Numbered from the stretch's first letter, positions 25,341-37,189 are shown. The stretch is DNA of 64,000 bases from Stenogyne calaminthoides (GCA_037126765.1 JBBCBC010000009.1:29038870-29102869); one strand, 5' to 3'. Made by a program: numbers and translations. Notes: a model not told the origin generated them from the sequence alone.

Positions 25341-26110
25341 AACAATGAAATAATGTAACTTTTCATTGATAAAAACCGAAGGTGAGGTTACATTACGAAG
25401 TTACAAGTACAAGAAGACCCGGAGGTCAAGACATAAATGTTAACCAAAATCCTAAACCTAGAACCCTAAACCTCATCCTAACCCCTGTGGAAGGAGAGAG
25501 AGGTTTTAAACTCTCATTTTCCCCACTTAACAAGGGGTGAGAGAGGCTTTAAAGAACGAAATCCCAAGGCGGTCGCAAAAAGTCAAGATCAAGAAAACCG
25601 GAGCGACAGAGGGCCTTGATAGATTCTTAAGCCCGGAGCCCCTAAAAGGAGGAGTAGTAGGGCTTCCAAAATTGTTGAATGGAGCACGTGTGCCAAAAGA
25701 GTTGGTCATCGATCTTCCAAGCACATGTCGATATTTTATACCGCACTAAGTCCGATGGTTCCGTTACGTCATCCAGATAGACACAAGGGTGCATACGGTT
25801 AGGAGAAGTGTCTTCTCGGTTTAACAAAGAGATCCGCCTGGTGGTAGAGAAGCTTTGCAAAGAATCGTATGTGAAATCGAAGATGATGAAGAAAACAAAG
25901 AAATAAGGGATCTGAAAGGTTGATTTGAGAAGATGAAACCATATAAAAGGGTGTAAAAGTGTTTTATGGAAGTCTCAATTTAAAACAAGGGTTCACCAAG
26001 ATACATGATTCTTCAAAGAAGATAAGTATGGTGAATGGGTGATGTTGTGTAAAACATTGGTCCAATTTATAGAGGCCAAGCGAGGATGCAAATGCAATTT
26101 TCATTTCAAG
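25340..26110 (-). other. Antisense gene-like unit in the post-pol region of element A
   Basis: Read on the minus strand it has the parts of a small plant gene in order: a TATA box (26065-26071), an A/C-rich leader, frames around 25940-25527 that include MQSFSTTRRISLLN and, in another frame, MLGRSMTNSFGTRAPFNNFG, a stop near 25527, and a 3' tail with AATGAA about 25362. The frame is interrupted at least twice, possibly by consensus errors. I do not recognise the protein. Antisense ORFs are known in Tat/Ogre Ty3 elements; whether this is comparable is open. Confidence 0.5.
26065..26071 (-). promoter_or_regulatory. Antisense TATA box in element A
   Basis: The minus strand reads GGCCTCTATAAATTGG, an ordinary plant TATA context, about 120-140 bases before the first plausible ATG of the antisense unit. 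Confidence 0.5.
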
Positions 26111-26595
26111 AAGCCTATCCAGAAATTTGCATCAAAAGGATGAGTGTAGAAATCACGCGATGATAATTGGATAAATTTACGGTTGATTGACATATCGAGA
26201 GATTCAGACGATATTTACGCATGTCAATCACGCCTACTTAGGAATAGAAGCTACTACTCTGCACTAAGTTTTCACAGTAACACTTATCCCAAGAATCGCT
26301 TAATCTGAAAAGAATCGGATGAGGTCAACCAAAATCGACATTTACAAGATGATCGATGAGAGAGATCACCGAGCACTGAAACTCCAATAAATCGATATAT
26401 CGGTCTATAAATAAATATCGGTTGAAGGGGAACTTCAACCCATCACGAGGATCAAAAGGGAAATCGAGACACACTCGAGGAAAGATCAAATAAGCCCGAA
26501 GTTTCAACAAATCGATGCAAATCGAGAAGATCGATTTAAAAAAGGATCGGTTAGGAAATTTCTTAAGGCTTAAAGCAGAATGATTAAGATCAACA

Positions 26596-26925
26596 AGTGG
26601 AATCAACATTGACAAGTAATATTGATCGATAACAACATCACCAACCGATCACGATCTCTTTCTCTTGTTCTTTACTTATTTATCGGATCGATATCGATAT
26701 TATTTGCCTTTATGTACCCACTATCCTTGTGGACGTGTACTCGCAAATCATTTAATCTTGACGTGGGGTACATGTATTAACTTCTTTACTTGATCGTGCT
26801 TTTAAATCCAAAAGTTTTGTGTACGCGTCTGCTTTTCCCAACCCTACGATCAAAACCGCTAAATGAGCGTCTAATCTTTTCAAAACGATTGATCTTCAAA
26901 ATCTTGTCTTATTGTACCCTCCGCC
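26596..26925 (+). promoter_or_regulatory. Putative promoter region of the third gene of element A
   Basis: This stretch is conserved in A' (from position 1) and leads into the TATA box. It contains no frame of interest. The conservation is expected from common descent, so it supports but does not prove function. Confidence 0.4.
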
Positions 26926-26934
26926 TATATATAA
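26926..26934 (+). promoter_or_regulatory. TATA box of the third gene, element A
   Basis: TATATATAA, about 295 bases before the ATG at 27229. Between them lie a CT/A-rich leader and two 3'-splice-like sites: TTTTCCAG at 27164-27171 and ACTTGTAG at 27221-27228, the latter directly before ATGG. Confidence 0.55.
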
Positions 26935-27228
26935 GATTCATCAAACCTTACTGGAGTTTTTTCGCTTCACAAACTTGCATTACTCTCATCAAAAAACTTC
27001 AAATTTTCTCTACATTTCAAAACGATTTCTTAGAGTTCAAAATCTTCTCCGAAAATTTGAATCGGTAATATTTTCTTTTTAAGCTTAATGATGAATCTTT
27101 CTTTCCGTTAAAAACATTGTTTTCAAAAAGTTGTTTTTTCGAATTTATGCTTCATTGCCTTTTGTTTTCCAGTGATATGATATTGATATTGATTATGCAC
27201 AAATTTAATGAGTCTATCTCACTTGTAG

Positions 27229-30150
27229 ATGGCCACTCATGGACTTGGAAAGATCATGTGCAATTATGAACCGCAACGAAAGATCTTTGAGGATAAGTTC
27301 GTTTCATTTGGAACCACCGAGGATTCTCAATCCATGGAGGTGGAACAAATTCTCAAGAACCGGATCGAAACATATTGCTCTTATCGCAATCCAAAGGATG
27401 CAAAGATGAAGCACTTCAATTCTTTTGAAAAGGATACGAAAAAACCAGAGACGAACCGATGTCGACGGTAACGGAGAAGAAATCGATCGACAAATGCGTA
27501 CATCACTGGTTCGTGCTCGAATTTTGCCAAAGGGCGAATCTCACCGCACACTATATGGAGAATGAGGATGAAGAAATCGAGAGGAGTTTTAAGAGAGGCG
27601 TATAAACATCGACAAATGGATTCATCGTGCCAATGCTCAAAAGAAAGTACAGATCGTTGTTCGACATTCTATCAAGAACGATCATGGGAATCTCATTTAG
27701 CCCCGATGCTCTCACATCACCAAAAATGTATGGTATGGCAAAGAATAATTGACGGGGCTAACATCAATCGCACGGCTTCTCGAAAAGCATCTTGCTCCAA
27801 GAACACGAAAAATTTGGAGTCAATGAATCCAGTGTGTCTTTTCGAAAAAGAGAGTCGGCCAATCTCAACAAGGTTGCAAATATATTGAAAGACAAACCGC
27901 CAAGCTACAATGGAATCGTAATGGATCAAGTCCTACAATGCCTTCCTCTCATCAACTTCGCTTATATATAGGCCACCAGACGATGACAAGGAGCCCACTC
28001 CATCAAAATCAAGAAAGGAAAGAGCAAAGAAAGTCGCCTCATCCACACCCGTTGCTCCACGTAAAAAGAAACGAAACCGTGAAGGCCCCGGGAGAAGAGG
28101 CCAAAGAAAGCAAAGAAACCTACCCCGACTTTAAAGACTAGAAGATGAGTCAAGAAGAAAAAAAAGGCTAATAACAGATAACAAAGAACAGAATCGACAG
28201 TCTTCAACCCGAGGGCTCGCCAAATCGATCCGAGGTAGAAGCAAAACCGATAAATCTATTTCTCCTCAACCTCAAACCGATTCACCGCCAGAAAAAGGTC
28301 ACCGAAAGCATGTCTCTATTTGTTCACACCGCCATGAACTCAACCAGACATATAATCGCCACTACAGAGAACCACCGCAGTCGAACCAATCGTATAACTT
28401 CCGCCGACTTTCAAACCGAAGCTTCCACATCTCATCCAAATGTAATCGACAGATAATTCCTCAGATCCAGATCAACAAAGACCATCACCGGAAAAATGGT
28501 CGACTAAGAATTGAACGAGAGATTGATGAGATGTATCCACAACCGGTCGCCCATCCTCGCCATCGAGAAGAAGTCACGGAGATCCTCACCGAGAGATCTC
28601 GGATTAAAAGCTTCTCGATCTTATCTTACTTGTTGAACAGGGTTGGCGCAGATGAGTTCGCAGATTTTGACTTCGATATGGCGAAGTCCGCCAAAAGGGA
28701 TCACCAAAGAGCTCATATCCGATAACTCGTGAAAGCTCGATCCACGGAAGTTGGAATTGCCGGAAGAAGAAAAGCCGAAATCGCCAAGAAGCTCGAAACA
28801 GACGCCGAAAATGGAGAATGCAGGGGGAAAAAGTGGAACCGGTGTCAGTAGTTCACGACCAACCACCTGGGAGGCACAAACAACCGAACTCGATCGTTGA
28901 TGGATCCAATTCCTACATCTCAAATCACCATCGATCAACTTCGGAGATCGATTTGTCTCAAAGATCTCCCGAAAAGAAGAGATTTTGCTAATCGATCGAG
29001 ACAAATCGGCTCAAACAAATCGAAGCAATGAGAGATCGCTTCTCCCAATCCATGACCACCATGTTCGGCTGAGCTTACAAAAATCGCTTGATGACAAGTC
29101 AAAACAAGTGGATCAAAATCAATCTTTTTTTCCGACGACGCCATCGAGAAAAAGGCTCGAAAGTTATCGGAAGAGAAATTTGACAAAATGATTTGACACT
29201 CTTCGCTACAATGGAAACGCCAAGAAAGAATCGACATAACCGCTCGAATCGTGAAATCAATCTTCGTGTTTATCTCGCTAATGATCTAAATCGAGCATTG
29301 TCAATCAACTTTGGGTCTCGACTTCCCACTCAATGCGCTTTTTTGATCAAACCCAAAAGGGAAGGATCTTAGAAACCAACCGACACATCGAAAGACAAGG
29401 CCCATGGACAAAGCTCAATTCATTGCAAGAAAGGTGCTGCTTGGTCTTTGGAACATCAAAATCTGGACCATTATTTCGCATCAGAAAGTCACCGAAGATG
29501 AAGTCGACATCTGACGATAAGAGCTAAAGAAATTGTCCAAAATTGTCAAGAAGAAAGAAAAGTAAAAAAAAACTGCACAAGGTAAGGGTTGAAAGCAGTT
29601 CAAATCAAGGGCTAAGAAAGGATTAACTGAAAATCGCACTGTAACCTCGGTTACCAAAGAAAATCGATTTAGATCATACCAAAAACTAGCCGCACACGCT
29701 TAAGAGGTTTGAGGAATGGAATAAGATCGTAAGTGAATGGCTTCTAGATGCCTTTGTCCTTGATCTTGTTCCAAAAGAAGAATCACCAGATGATGAGTTC
29801 CTCAACCGCTACTGTAATAAATATCCGGACTTTCTCTCAAGTATCCGGAAAATGAGGCCAAGCTTATAAATGTAAAGATATCTCGCCAAGAGTATGATCT
29901 GTTAATATACTCAAAAGAAGGCAGATGGCTCATTCGACAGACCGGCATTTGAGAGATTCTACTTTGACATCTTGAGCAAATCACGGATAATCGATCAAGT
30001 CTGCATAACCGATGTCAAATGGAAACTCTATCGATTTTCAACATTCCACAAGACCAAAGAGAAATGCCGAAGGATAGGATCCCAAAGAGTGAAGATTCGT
30101 AAGAAGGCGTCAGGGATCAACAACTTTTTAAATTCAAAACTTTTCTCGAT
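27229..30150 (+). pseudogene. Third gene (ORF3) of element A, frame broken
   Basis: It starts MATHGLGKIMCNYE. The N-terminal ~80 residues are open, then the frame shifts. A lysine/arginine-rich section lies at about 28010-28140. The C-terminal part contains EWNKIV, WLLDAFVLDLVP, DEFLNRY, then a final basic piece KWKLYRFSTFHKTKEKC. Element B's third gene has a loosely similar C-terminal layout (basic linker, DxW, FIEYLLTFYPKYL). No signal peptide or membrane span is evident. The likely full length is ~900+ residues if the frameshifts are artefacts. Confidence 0.6.
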
Positions 30151-30291
30151 GTAACATGTAATCATCATATCTAATGAAAAGTTTATTTTTTTCGATCCCA
30201 AGACAAAATCTCTTTGTTTTCTCGATTATTTGCTCTTTAACCGTTTCTATACTTATCAACTGTTTGGTTTCTCGTTGTTTTTGGTTTCATC

Positions 30292-30304
30292 AAAAAGAGG
30301 AAAT
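30292..30304 (+). other. Polypurine tract of element A
   Basis: AAAAAGAGGAAAT immediately before the 3' LTR; A' has AAAAAGGGGGAAAT at the same place. Confidence 0.9.
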
Positions 30305-31835
30305 TGTTGGGAAATTTATAGTTTTGATGAAAAGTTCCAAAAACACATAATAGACCAAATGGACACATTAGTCGATCGATGTTTACATTATCGCTATAGG
30401 AGATCGATTGATAATAATTGTATAGAAAAACTAATGTAATAGATAGGTCACATATTGAGGGAACTCAATATGTAAAGGTCGATCTCAAGAATCGGAAGAA
30501 AGTCGATATCCGACAGGCGTAATCGCTAAACCAGAGTCAAGATCGATCGAATCGATCTAGTCGATAACTCAAATAAGTCATGAAGCTCAAACCTCCAATA
30601 CTCGAAGATCGGATGACTTCCGAAGATAAGACCGTAAGACCTACATCGCCCAGTCGGCCAACTGAAGCTAAGTCAACAGCGCCAGAAGACTCCATCAGTG
30701 GATCGATCGATTGATCGATCGGATCGACCATAAGATGAAAAAACCGATGTTTCATCTTATCATACGCCTGCGATCTAAACAAGAAGAATACCAACCTTAG
30801 TTGGAGGAACAACATTTGCAAAGCAAGGCTTTCATCCAATAAGGAAGAAACACGATGATGAGCAGAGCCGATACTTCATGGGATTCGATGTTGCTCTCTC
30901 AAACCATTATAAAATACACATTCACGCTTTTCGCCATGCCGTTCTCAAGACGCCACATCAAGCTGCAACTCTACCTAAAATAAATTTGAGATTCAAATTG
31001 CTCTCCAACGGCTCTTTTGATCTCAAGGTCTATAAATATGGGATCACACTTCGAGTGAAACACGGAAATGCTTGGACAAACAACATAATCAAGAAGCTCA
31101 AACTATAGTCGATTTCATACGAAGAACACAACAACAAGCTTATTTTATATTGTGTTCATCCCATAAGTTCTTAGCAAGAAATCTTTTCATCTAGCTTTCA
31201 GTCGCTTATATCTGTGAGAAAGATTTCATAGTTGGAACCTCAACAATCTTACCCAAACCCCCAAGTTAGGATAAGTTGTTTAGCAAGATTCGATCCAGGT
31301 TTCTAAGATCGATTTACGGGATCGGTTGAGTGAGAACTCTTAAAACATCCTGTTGGTGTCTTGTGTTGGACTAACACACTAAACTAAGTCCATGGTTAAG
31401 TCGGTTAAGTTGGTGCCCTTGTGAAAGGGAAGAGTGGACGTTGGTTTTGTCCGAACCACTATAAATCTTGTGTGCCTTTCATTTGCTTTGATTAATCGCT
31501 CTCACATCGCACAATCTTAAAGCGCATACATTCGTAAGATCGAATGACACCAAGCTTCGATCCGACGACTAAATTTCATCATCCGATTAAAAGATAAAAC
31601 TTGGAATCTGATTTATACAAACCGGTTTTTCACGGGTAAAACTTAAGCTTCCGCGACACATCGCTTAATCGATAGTTACTGAACCGACCGCTCGTTGAAG
31701 AAGTTAGTTATCGAACCAAACCGATTCACTCGCGACTCGATCAAAGCTATCTGCTCTCACTTTGATCTGGATGAGAAGTCTATTCACCCCTCCCCTCTAG
31801 ACTTCTACCCTCACTTAACCCGTTCGGGACCTACA
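30305..31835 (+). repeat. 3' LTR of element A
   Basis: TGTTGGGAAATTT to GGGACCTACA, followed by the target duplication CATAA. The TATA box is at 31031-31038. Confidence 0.93.
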
Positions 31836-33196
31836 CATAACAATATCACATTAATCACATAACAATATTACACCACAACAAGAAGGGGTTGTTATGGATT
31901 AAAAATAGGTAACACATAAAAACACATGAGAGTATTACACGAAACACATAACATGAGAGTATTACACGAAACACATAACAATATTTAGACAACATAAAAT
32001 TCAGCTAATTAAGAATACGACTAGTGACTATAGCAAAAATTACACGAAGAGGCTAAATAAGCAAAATGGAACAACAATTACTACTAGTAAATTGAGAATC
32101 AACCTTATGCCTTATCAATCCATAAAACAACTCATCAACCCACACACATTTATATAAAATAATCAATTCTGTGACATTTTCACTCCCATTAATAACAACA
32201 AACACTAATTATATGAATTTCATCAAATTCTCATACTACACCTAAATTGAGAAAAGAAAAAAAAAATAAAAGAAAAAAATGATTATCTCCCATAGAACTT
32301 TGATTTATGATCAGAAACGGAGGTGAAATTCAATTTAGGGAATTTGATGAAACAAAACTACTACAAATGCAAGCCATTTGTGGAATGGCCGACGACGGTG
32401 AAAGAGAAGGACAGTGCTAAATAGGTAAAATTTAGCCTCCAAAATTGACCTTAATACAGTGGACAAACTGAAATGTGTAAGGACATACAGATTAGATGGG
32501 TTGAAAAGGAGTAATTTTCATAGTAAAAATCTAAATGTAATTTTCACAACAAATGATGTGACTTATATTATTAAAGGGTGTGACTTATATTACAAAGAAT
32601 ATACATGTAAAAAAAAAATCAATTTCACAGTGAACAAGTTTCACAGCATACAAAATCATACACCAATTTAATATAAAACTATCAAACTTTATCAATTAAA
32701 CAAACAAAAAATAGCAATGAATAATAAATATAAAAAATACATATTTATTTTAAATTTATCACGACTAATCTCATACAATACCATGTCACAAAAAATTGTC
32801 CAATTTATATGTACAATACGCATTATTTCACATTACACCAGAATCAATATATACGTAAATTCTCATTTTTAAAAAAAATATACACCTATGTTATAATTCT
32901 GTCGTGTGGTGCATGGTACCATGTGAATCTGTGATATACATGTACATTTTTACCAAAAAAAATTAAATAAAAAAAATCGCATTTATTTTCAATGTAATTA
33001 AAATATATTACAGTGCAATATGTATCTCAAAATTAAAGATTATAAAAAAGTTTATTTGATACACTCTACATTAAAATGGACTCGACCCCAAAAAACGAAA
33101 ATTAATTTTAGTAGGAAAAGTTATTATATAAAAGGTTAAATCTTTATATGATCTCCAAAATACTGCCGCTTAGACCGATAAATAGATTTTAAAAAT
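31836..33196. other. AT-rich spacer
   Basis: The first ~150 bases continue the AACAATATTACA repeats found left of element A. The rest is AT-rich with no supported gene. GTGACTTATATTA occurs twice near 32560-32590. Confidence 0.7.
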
Positions 33197-33274
33197 ATGC
33201 AACTTGTTTACACTGAATTGTGCAATTATTAATATGAAAAAATAGTTGCACGATTCAGTATAAACAAGTTGCAT
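33197..33274. repeat. Short hairpin (34-bp stem, 10-base loop)
   Basis: 33197-33230 pairs with 33241-33274 with only three mismatches (ATGCAACTTGTTTACACTGA on the left arm). A related but longer hairpin lies at 59741-59856. Either a small MITE remnant or a family of short palindromic repeats. Confidence 0.8.
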
Positions 33275-33467
33275 TTTTCAGTATAACAGTTGCATATTTC
33301 TAAATACACTATGGGTGCACAGTGCACCTAGATGCACATGAGATCCACTCAAAAAAAAAACATAGAACTTCCATGTTTTGGAAAATTGATTTGAGACTTT
33401 AATTTGTCGATGTATGATTTGAAGCAAGTCCTTCATTTTCATAATACAGTAAAACGCAATTAGAAGG

Positions 33468-34092
33468 TGCTGTGTACTAAAATATCAGATTAAGAATAAT
33501 GTATATGTGGCTATTTGATTATAGCAACACAAACAAGTAAATAATCGTGAATAATCGAACAAGAAGACTGCGGAAAGAACTCTTGAGTTCTTCCCTTAAA
33601 TTTAGTTTTGGTATATATGACGAAAATGAGAGCAAGATCGGGAGGATCTCAGTCCTTTACAATGAGGGGTGTGGTCCTCTATTTATAGAGGACCAACCCT
33701 AAAAACTAAAATACTATGTTATTCATCTTGACCATTTATCGTAGGGTTTTATTATAACCGTTGATCTAAACAGTAAAACTTTATCTATTATATATATATT
33801 TTACATCAAATGCTCTTGTCATGTCTCGTAAAGTAGACGCCGGTTCCTGACTTCACCGAATTATCTTCTCGTGCTGTGCTTGTCGATTTTGCTCGTGGAG
33901 CGACCTCGGGGGAGGTCGCCCGCTCAGATAGTCTTTACTCTTCTCTTTCCGACCTACGCCTATGGGTCGCCCCTCGAGGAGGTCGCCGTTAAAGTGAGGT
34001 TGGTCCTCTGTCGGGTCGGGTTGATCCGGCCTAGGTGGGCCCTCACGACGTGTCGGATCTGAATATATCCAGGTTTGATTTGTCTTCTGACA
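33468..34092. repeat. Left LTR of the tandem-array element
   Basis: It is collinear with 42115-42759 with high similarity, including AATAATCGTGAATAATCGAA and GGTTTTATTA. It includes the palindrome at 33673-33694. The end is placed at CTGACA. Confidence 0.8.
33673..33694. promoter_or_regulatory. Palindromic TATA-like site in the left LTR
   Basis: GGTCCTCTAT and its exact complement ATAGAGGACC enclose TT, so a TATTTATA core lies inside a 22-base palindrome. It is identical in the right LTR (42308-42329). Confidence 0.6.
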
Positions 34093-34269
34093 ATAGCCCC
34101 AAGGTCGGGCTTTGACTTTGTTGAGCTTCGATCTTGATCCATACCTTCGATCGTCTGCGGTTATCATGTTTGCCCCGAGCATGCTCGAATGTCATATAAG
34201 GTCTTGATGGTTGAGAATGAGCCCCGGGTTGAGGATTTTCCTATGCTCGTTGTCGATTTTTGTGTGTGC

Positions 34270-34545
34270 TTTCGACTCAGGTGAGCCTCTTTGTATGAAG
34301 TCTTTTTCTGCGGTTTCGTACTCGAGGTGAGCCTCTCAGACGAGTCTTTTTACGTGCTTTCGTACTCCAAGGTGCCCTCTCAGACGAAGTCTTTTTACGT
34401 GGTTTCGTTACTCAGGGTGAACCTCTTTGTACGAAGTCTTTTTGTCTTTCAGACTCGAGGTGAACCTCTATGTACAAGTCTTTTCTGTGCTCGTACTCTG
34501 AGGTGAGTCTCTCTGTACGAGTCCTTTCTGTGCTCGTCGAGAATT
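34270..34545. repeat. Tandem array 1, ~45-base unit, ~6 copies
   Basis: The unit contains GAGGTGAGCCTCT, then ACGAAGTCTTTTT and TTTCGTACTC. Starts recur near 34281, 34328, 34372, 34418, 34461 and 34503. The copies are diverged. Confidence 0.8.
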
Positions 34546-35315
34546 TTATTAACTACTCGTCGAGAGACGGGGCTCGTCGAGAGTTTTTATTAGTTGCTCG
34601 CCGAGAGACGGAGCTCGTCGAGAGTCATATTTTAGTTACTCGTCGAGAGTATTTTTGGTTGCTCATCGAGAGACGGGGCTCGTCGAGAGTATTTTTGGTT
34701 GCTCATCGAGAGACGGGGCTCGTCGAGAGTCTTTTTGGTTGCTCATCGAGAGACGGGGCTCGTCGAGAGTCTTTTTGGTTACTCATCGAGAGACGGAGCT
34801 CGTCGAGAGTCTTTTTGGTTACTCATCGAGAGACGGAGCTCATCAAGAGTCTTTTTGGTTGCTCGTCGAGAGACAGGGCTCGTCGAGAGTATTTTTGGTT
34901 GCTCGTCGAGAGACAGGGCTCGTCGAGAGTCTTTTTGGTTACTCGTCGAGAGTCTTTTTGGTTGCTCGTCAAGAGACGGAGCTCGTCGAGAGTCTTTTTG
35001 GTTGCTCGTCGAGAGACGGAGCTCGTCGAGAGTCTTTTTGGTTACTCATCGGTAGAGACGAGCTCGCCGAGAGTCTTTTTTGGTTGCTCGTCGTGAGACG
35101 GGCTCGTCGAAGTATTTTTGGTTGCTTTCGTCGAGAGACGGGCTCGTCGAGAGTTTTTTTGGTTGCTCGCCGAGAGGCGGGGGCTCATCGAGAGTCTTTT
35201 TTGGTTGCTCGTCGAGAGACCTCGTCGAGAGTCTTTTTTGGTTACTCATCGAGACGGAGCTCGTCGAGAAGTCTTTTTGGTTACTTATCGGAGATGGAGC
35301 TCGCCGAGAGTCTAT
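34546..35315. repeat. Tandem array 2, 40-base unit, ~18 copies
   Basis: CGTCGAGAGT recurs at exactly 40-base spacing (for example 34681, 34721, 34761). The unit contains GCTCGTCGAGAG and TTTTTGGTTGCTC. Because 40 is not a multiple of three, all three plus-strand frames read through the same repeat in rotation and stay open. The resulting 'proteins' (SSRDGARRESFWLLIERR...) are not genes. Confidence 0.93.
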
Positions 35316-35489
35316 TTGGTTGTAATTATTTTTGTTCGAATCGCCTTTACGCGGTATGCAACTGCTTTTGATTTGTCATCTTAATTTTCTTTCAACCGGT
35401 CGTGTTATCGTTTTTTGACTTCTAATGTCTTAGAATTATTTGTTATTGATTCGATTGACTTGTGACCTTATTTGCCTTAGGAATTTTTT

Positions 35490-35790
35490 TTTCGTCGCCG
35501 ACTTTGATATGACATGCGACATCGAGGTCATCTTTGATATGGCATGCGGCCGAGGTCGCCTTATAGATGGTATCTTGACCGAGGTCGCCTTTATAGATGG
35601 TATGCGACCCAGGTCGTCTTATAGATGGTATATCTGACCGAGGTCATCTCTTTGATATGGCATCTAATCGGCAGGTCGCCTTATAGATGGTATCTTGACC
35701 GAGGTCGTTCTTTGATATGGCATCACGATCGATGTCGCCTTATAGATGGCATCTTGATCGAGGTCGTCTTATAGATGGTATCTTGACGTA
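35490..35790. repeat. Tandem array 3, ~30-36-base unit, ~9 copies
   Basis: The unit contains ATAGATGGTATCTTGACC and GAGGTCGCCTT. Copies alternate between CTTATAGATGGTAT and CTTTGATATGGCAT. Confidence 0.8.
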
Positions 35791-35799
35791 ATAAATTTC

Positions 35800-36530
35800 A
35801 CATGTTCTTTAATTTACTTAGGCCTTTAGTATCGCGACATACTAGCCCTCAAATGTTGTTGGGCTTAATGACTTAGACCGGGTGGTATCGACTTACTAGC
35901 TCAAATGTTGTTGGCTTAGCCGAATTTTTAGACCGGGGTATGTGACCGAGGTCGACTTAAATTTGGGTATGCATATACTAACCTTCACATATTCTTGCTT
36001 AATTTAACTTAGACCGGGTATGCGACATGGTTGTTCTATTTATAGATTTTTACATTTGAGAACCTATTTGGAAAGGCGAGCTCGACAGAGGTCGGGGACC
36101 GGCCCCCTAAGTTCTTAAATGTAAAAAAGATATACAAGCTTTGGAAATGTTTAAATGACTTGGCTTTCTTTTTGTTTAAAATGATGAGTTGTTTATTCAG
36201 TGAACAACCTCAACTTTGTTTTAAAACTATACTCGAAGTTCTTTAAGGACCGATGTAATATAGACATAATTTCGGTATCCAAAATTTGATTTCTTGACTT
36301 TGAAATAATTTTTAAAAAGCTTATGAGGTACAATATATACTAAAAAAGGAGTTATAAAAAAGGTTTGCACTTCATAAGACATCAAAATATAAGGATTTTT
36401 GTATTTGAGGATTTAAATTTTGAAAAGATGATCTTCTCAGAGGTCATTGACCGGCCCCCTAAGTCCTTGAATATAAAAAATTAAGAATATGATTTTATTT
36501 AATCAAAAAAGATTATGAGTTGAAAAATTT
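35800..36530. repeat. Degenerate repeats between arrays 3 and 4
   Basis: TTAGACCGGGTATGCGAC-type units recur from 35870 to 36030. The word GACCGGCCCCCTAAG occurs at about 36100 and again at about 36452, each in a similar TTTGAG...AAAATATA-type setting, suggesting an old ~350-base duplication. Confidence 0.6.
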
Positions 36531-36534
36531 TGTC

Positions 36535-36990
36535 GAAGCGAAAAATTGACGCCGATGAGGGCGGACAAAAGCCGGGTTAAGGCCCACGCCGGAAGGCAAA
36601 GTCGACACGATCGATAAAAAGTCGACAAATCACGCCAAAGCGAAAAGCCAACGCCACGGCCCAGGCGGTCGGCGCCCGAAGGCAGACAAAATCACGCCAA
36701 GCCGAAAAGTCAACGCCGAGAAGCGGCGTCGACGACGCCTATGAAGGTGGACAAATCACGCATGGCGGAAAAGCAACGCCGAGAGGGCGGGCGAGTGTCG
36801 ACGCGATAAAGGCGACAAATCACGCCCGAGCGGAAAAGCCCACGCCGTACGATGAATGCGGACAAATCACGCCGAAGCGGAAAGCCAACGCCGGTAAGCG
36901 CATGTATGTCGACGCCGATGAAAAGGACAAATCACGGTATAAGAAACGGAAAACCAAAGACGGCAAAGGCGGAGTCGGCAAATCAAAGCC
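36535..36990. repeat. Tandem array 4, ~62-base unit, ~7 copies
   Basis: The unit contains GACAAATCACGCC, GAAAAGCCAACGCCG and GTCGACGC. It is GC-richer than its surroundings. Spacing is irregular (about 41-70 bases), probably from gaps. Confidence 0.78.
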
Positions 36991-37189
36991 CGGAGCAAAT
37001 CCGCGACAAAGCGCCGCAGAAGGATCTCTTGTGGATGTTTTTAATAAGATTACACTTGACTTGAGATTTTTGGGGTGTCGACAATAATTTTGGATTTTGA
37101 AGCATGACATCTTGTTTTGTGTTTTGGCTTTGATATATTTCAGTTACGGAATATACGTCACAGTGGGTAAAATTGCTCGTAAGATCTTT

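Larger units (their letters stand above)
17884..31835 (+). mobile_element. Complete SIRE/Maximus-like copia retrotransposon, element A
   Basis: It is 13,952 bases long, with LTRs of 1489 and 1531 bases, a tRNA-Met-like primer site, gag, PR, IN, RT and RNase H in copia order, then about 5.3 kb of post-pol sequence, a polypurine tract and the 3' LTR. The flanks are CATAA (17879-17883) and CATAA (31836-31840). Total size, long LTRs and an extra gene after pol fit the SIRE/Maximus group; this lineage call is from architecture and RT-type motifs, not from a tree. The coding frames are broken at many points. Confidence 0.93.

Noticed and set aside
17884..31835. Element A as a pararetrovirus or Ty3 element
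   Set aside because: Integrase precedes RT, the primer site and motifs are copia type, and LTRs with a target duplication are present.
17884..31835. Dating element A by LTR divergence
   Set aside because: Most LTR differences are one-base gaps of the CAG/CTG type, so divergence would mainly measure sequence error.
34470..35371. Long plus-strand open frames rich in S, R, E and W
   Set aside because: They are three readings of a stop-free 40-base tandem repeat; no start context, domain or codon bias supports a gene.
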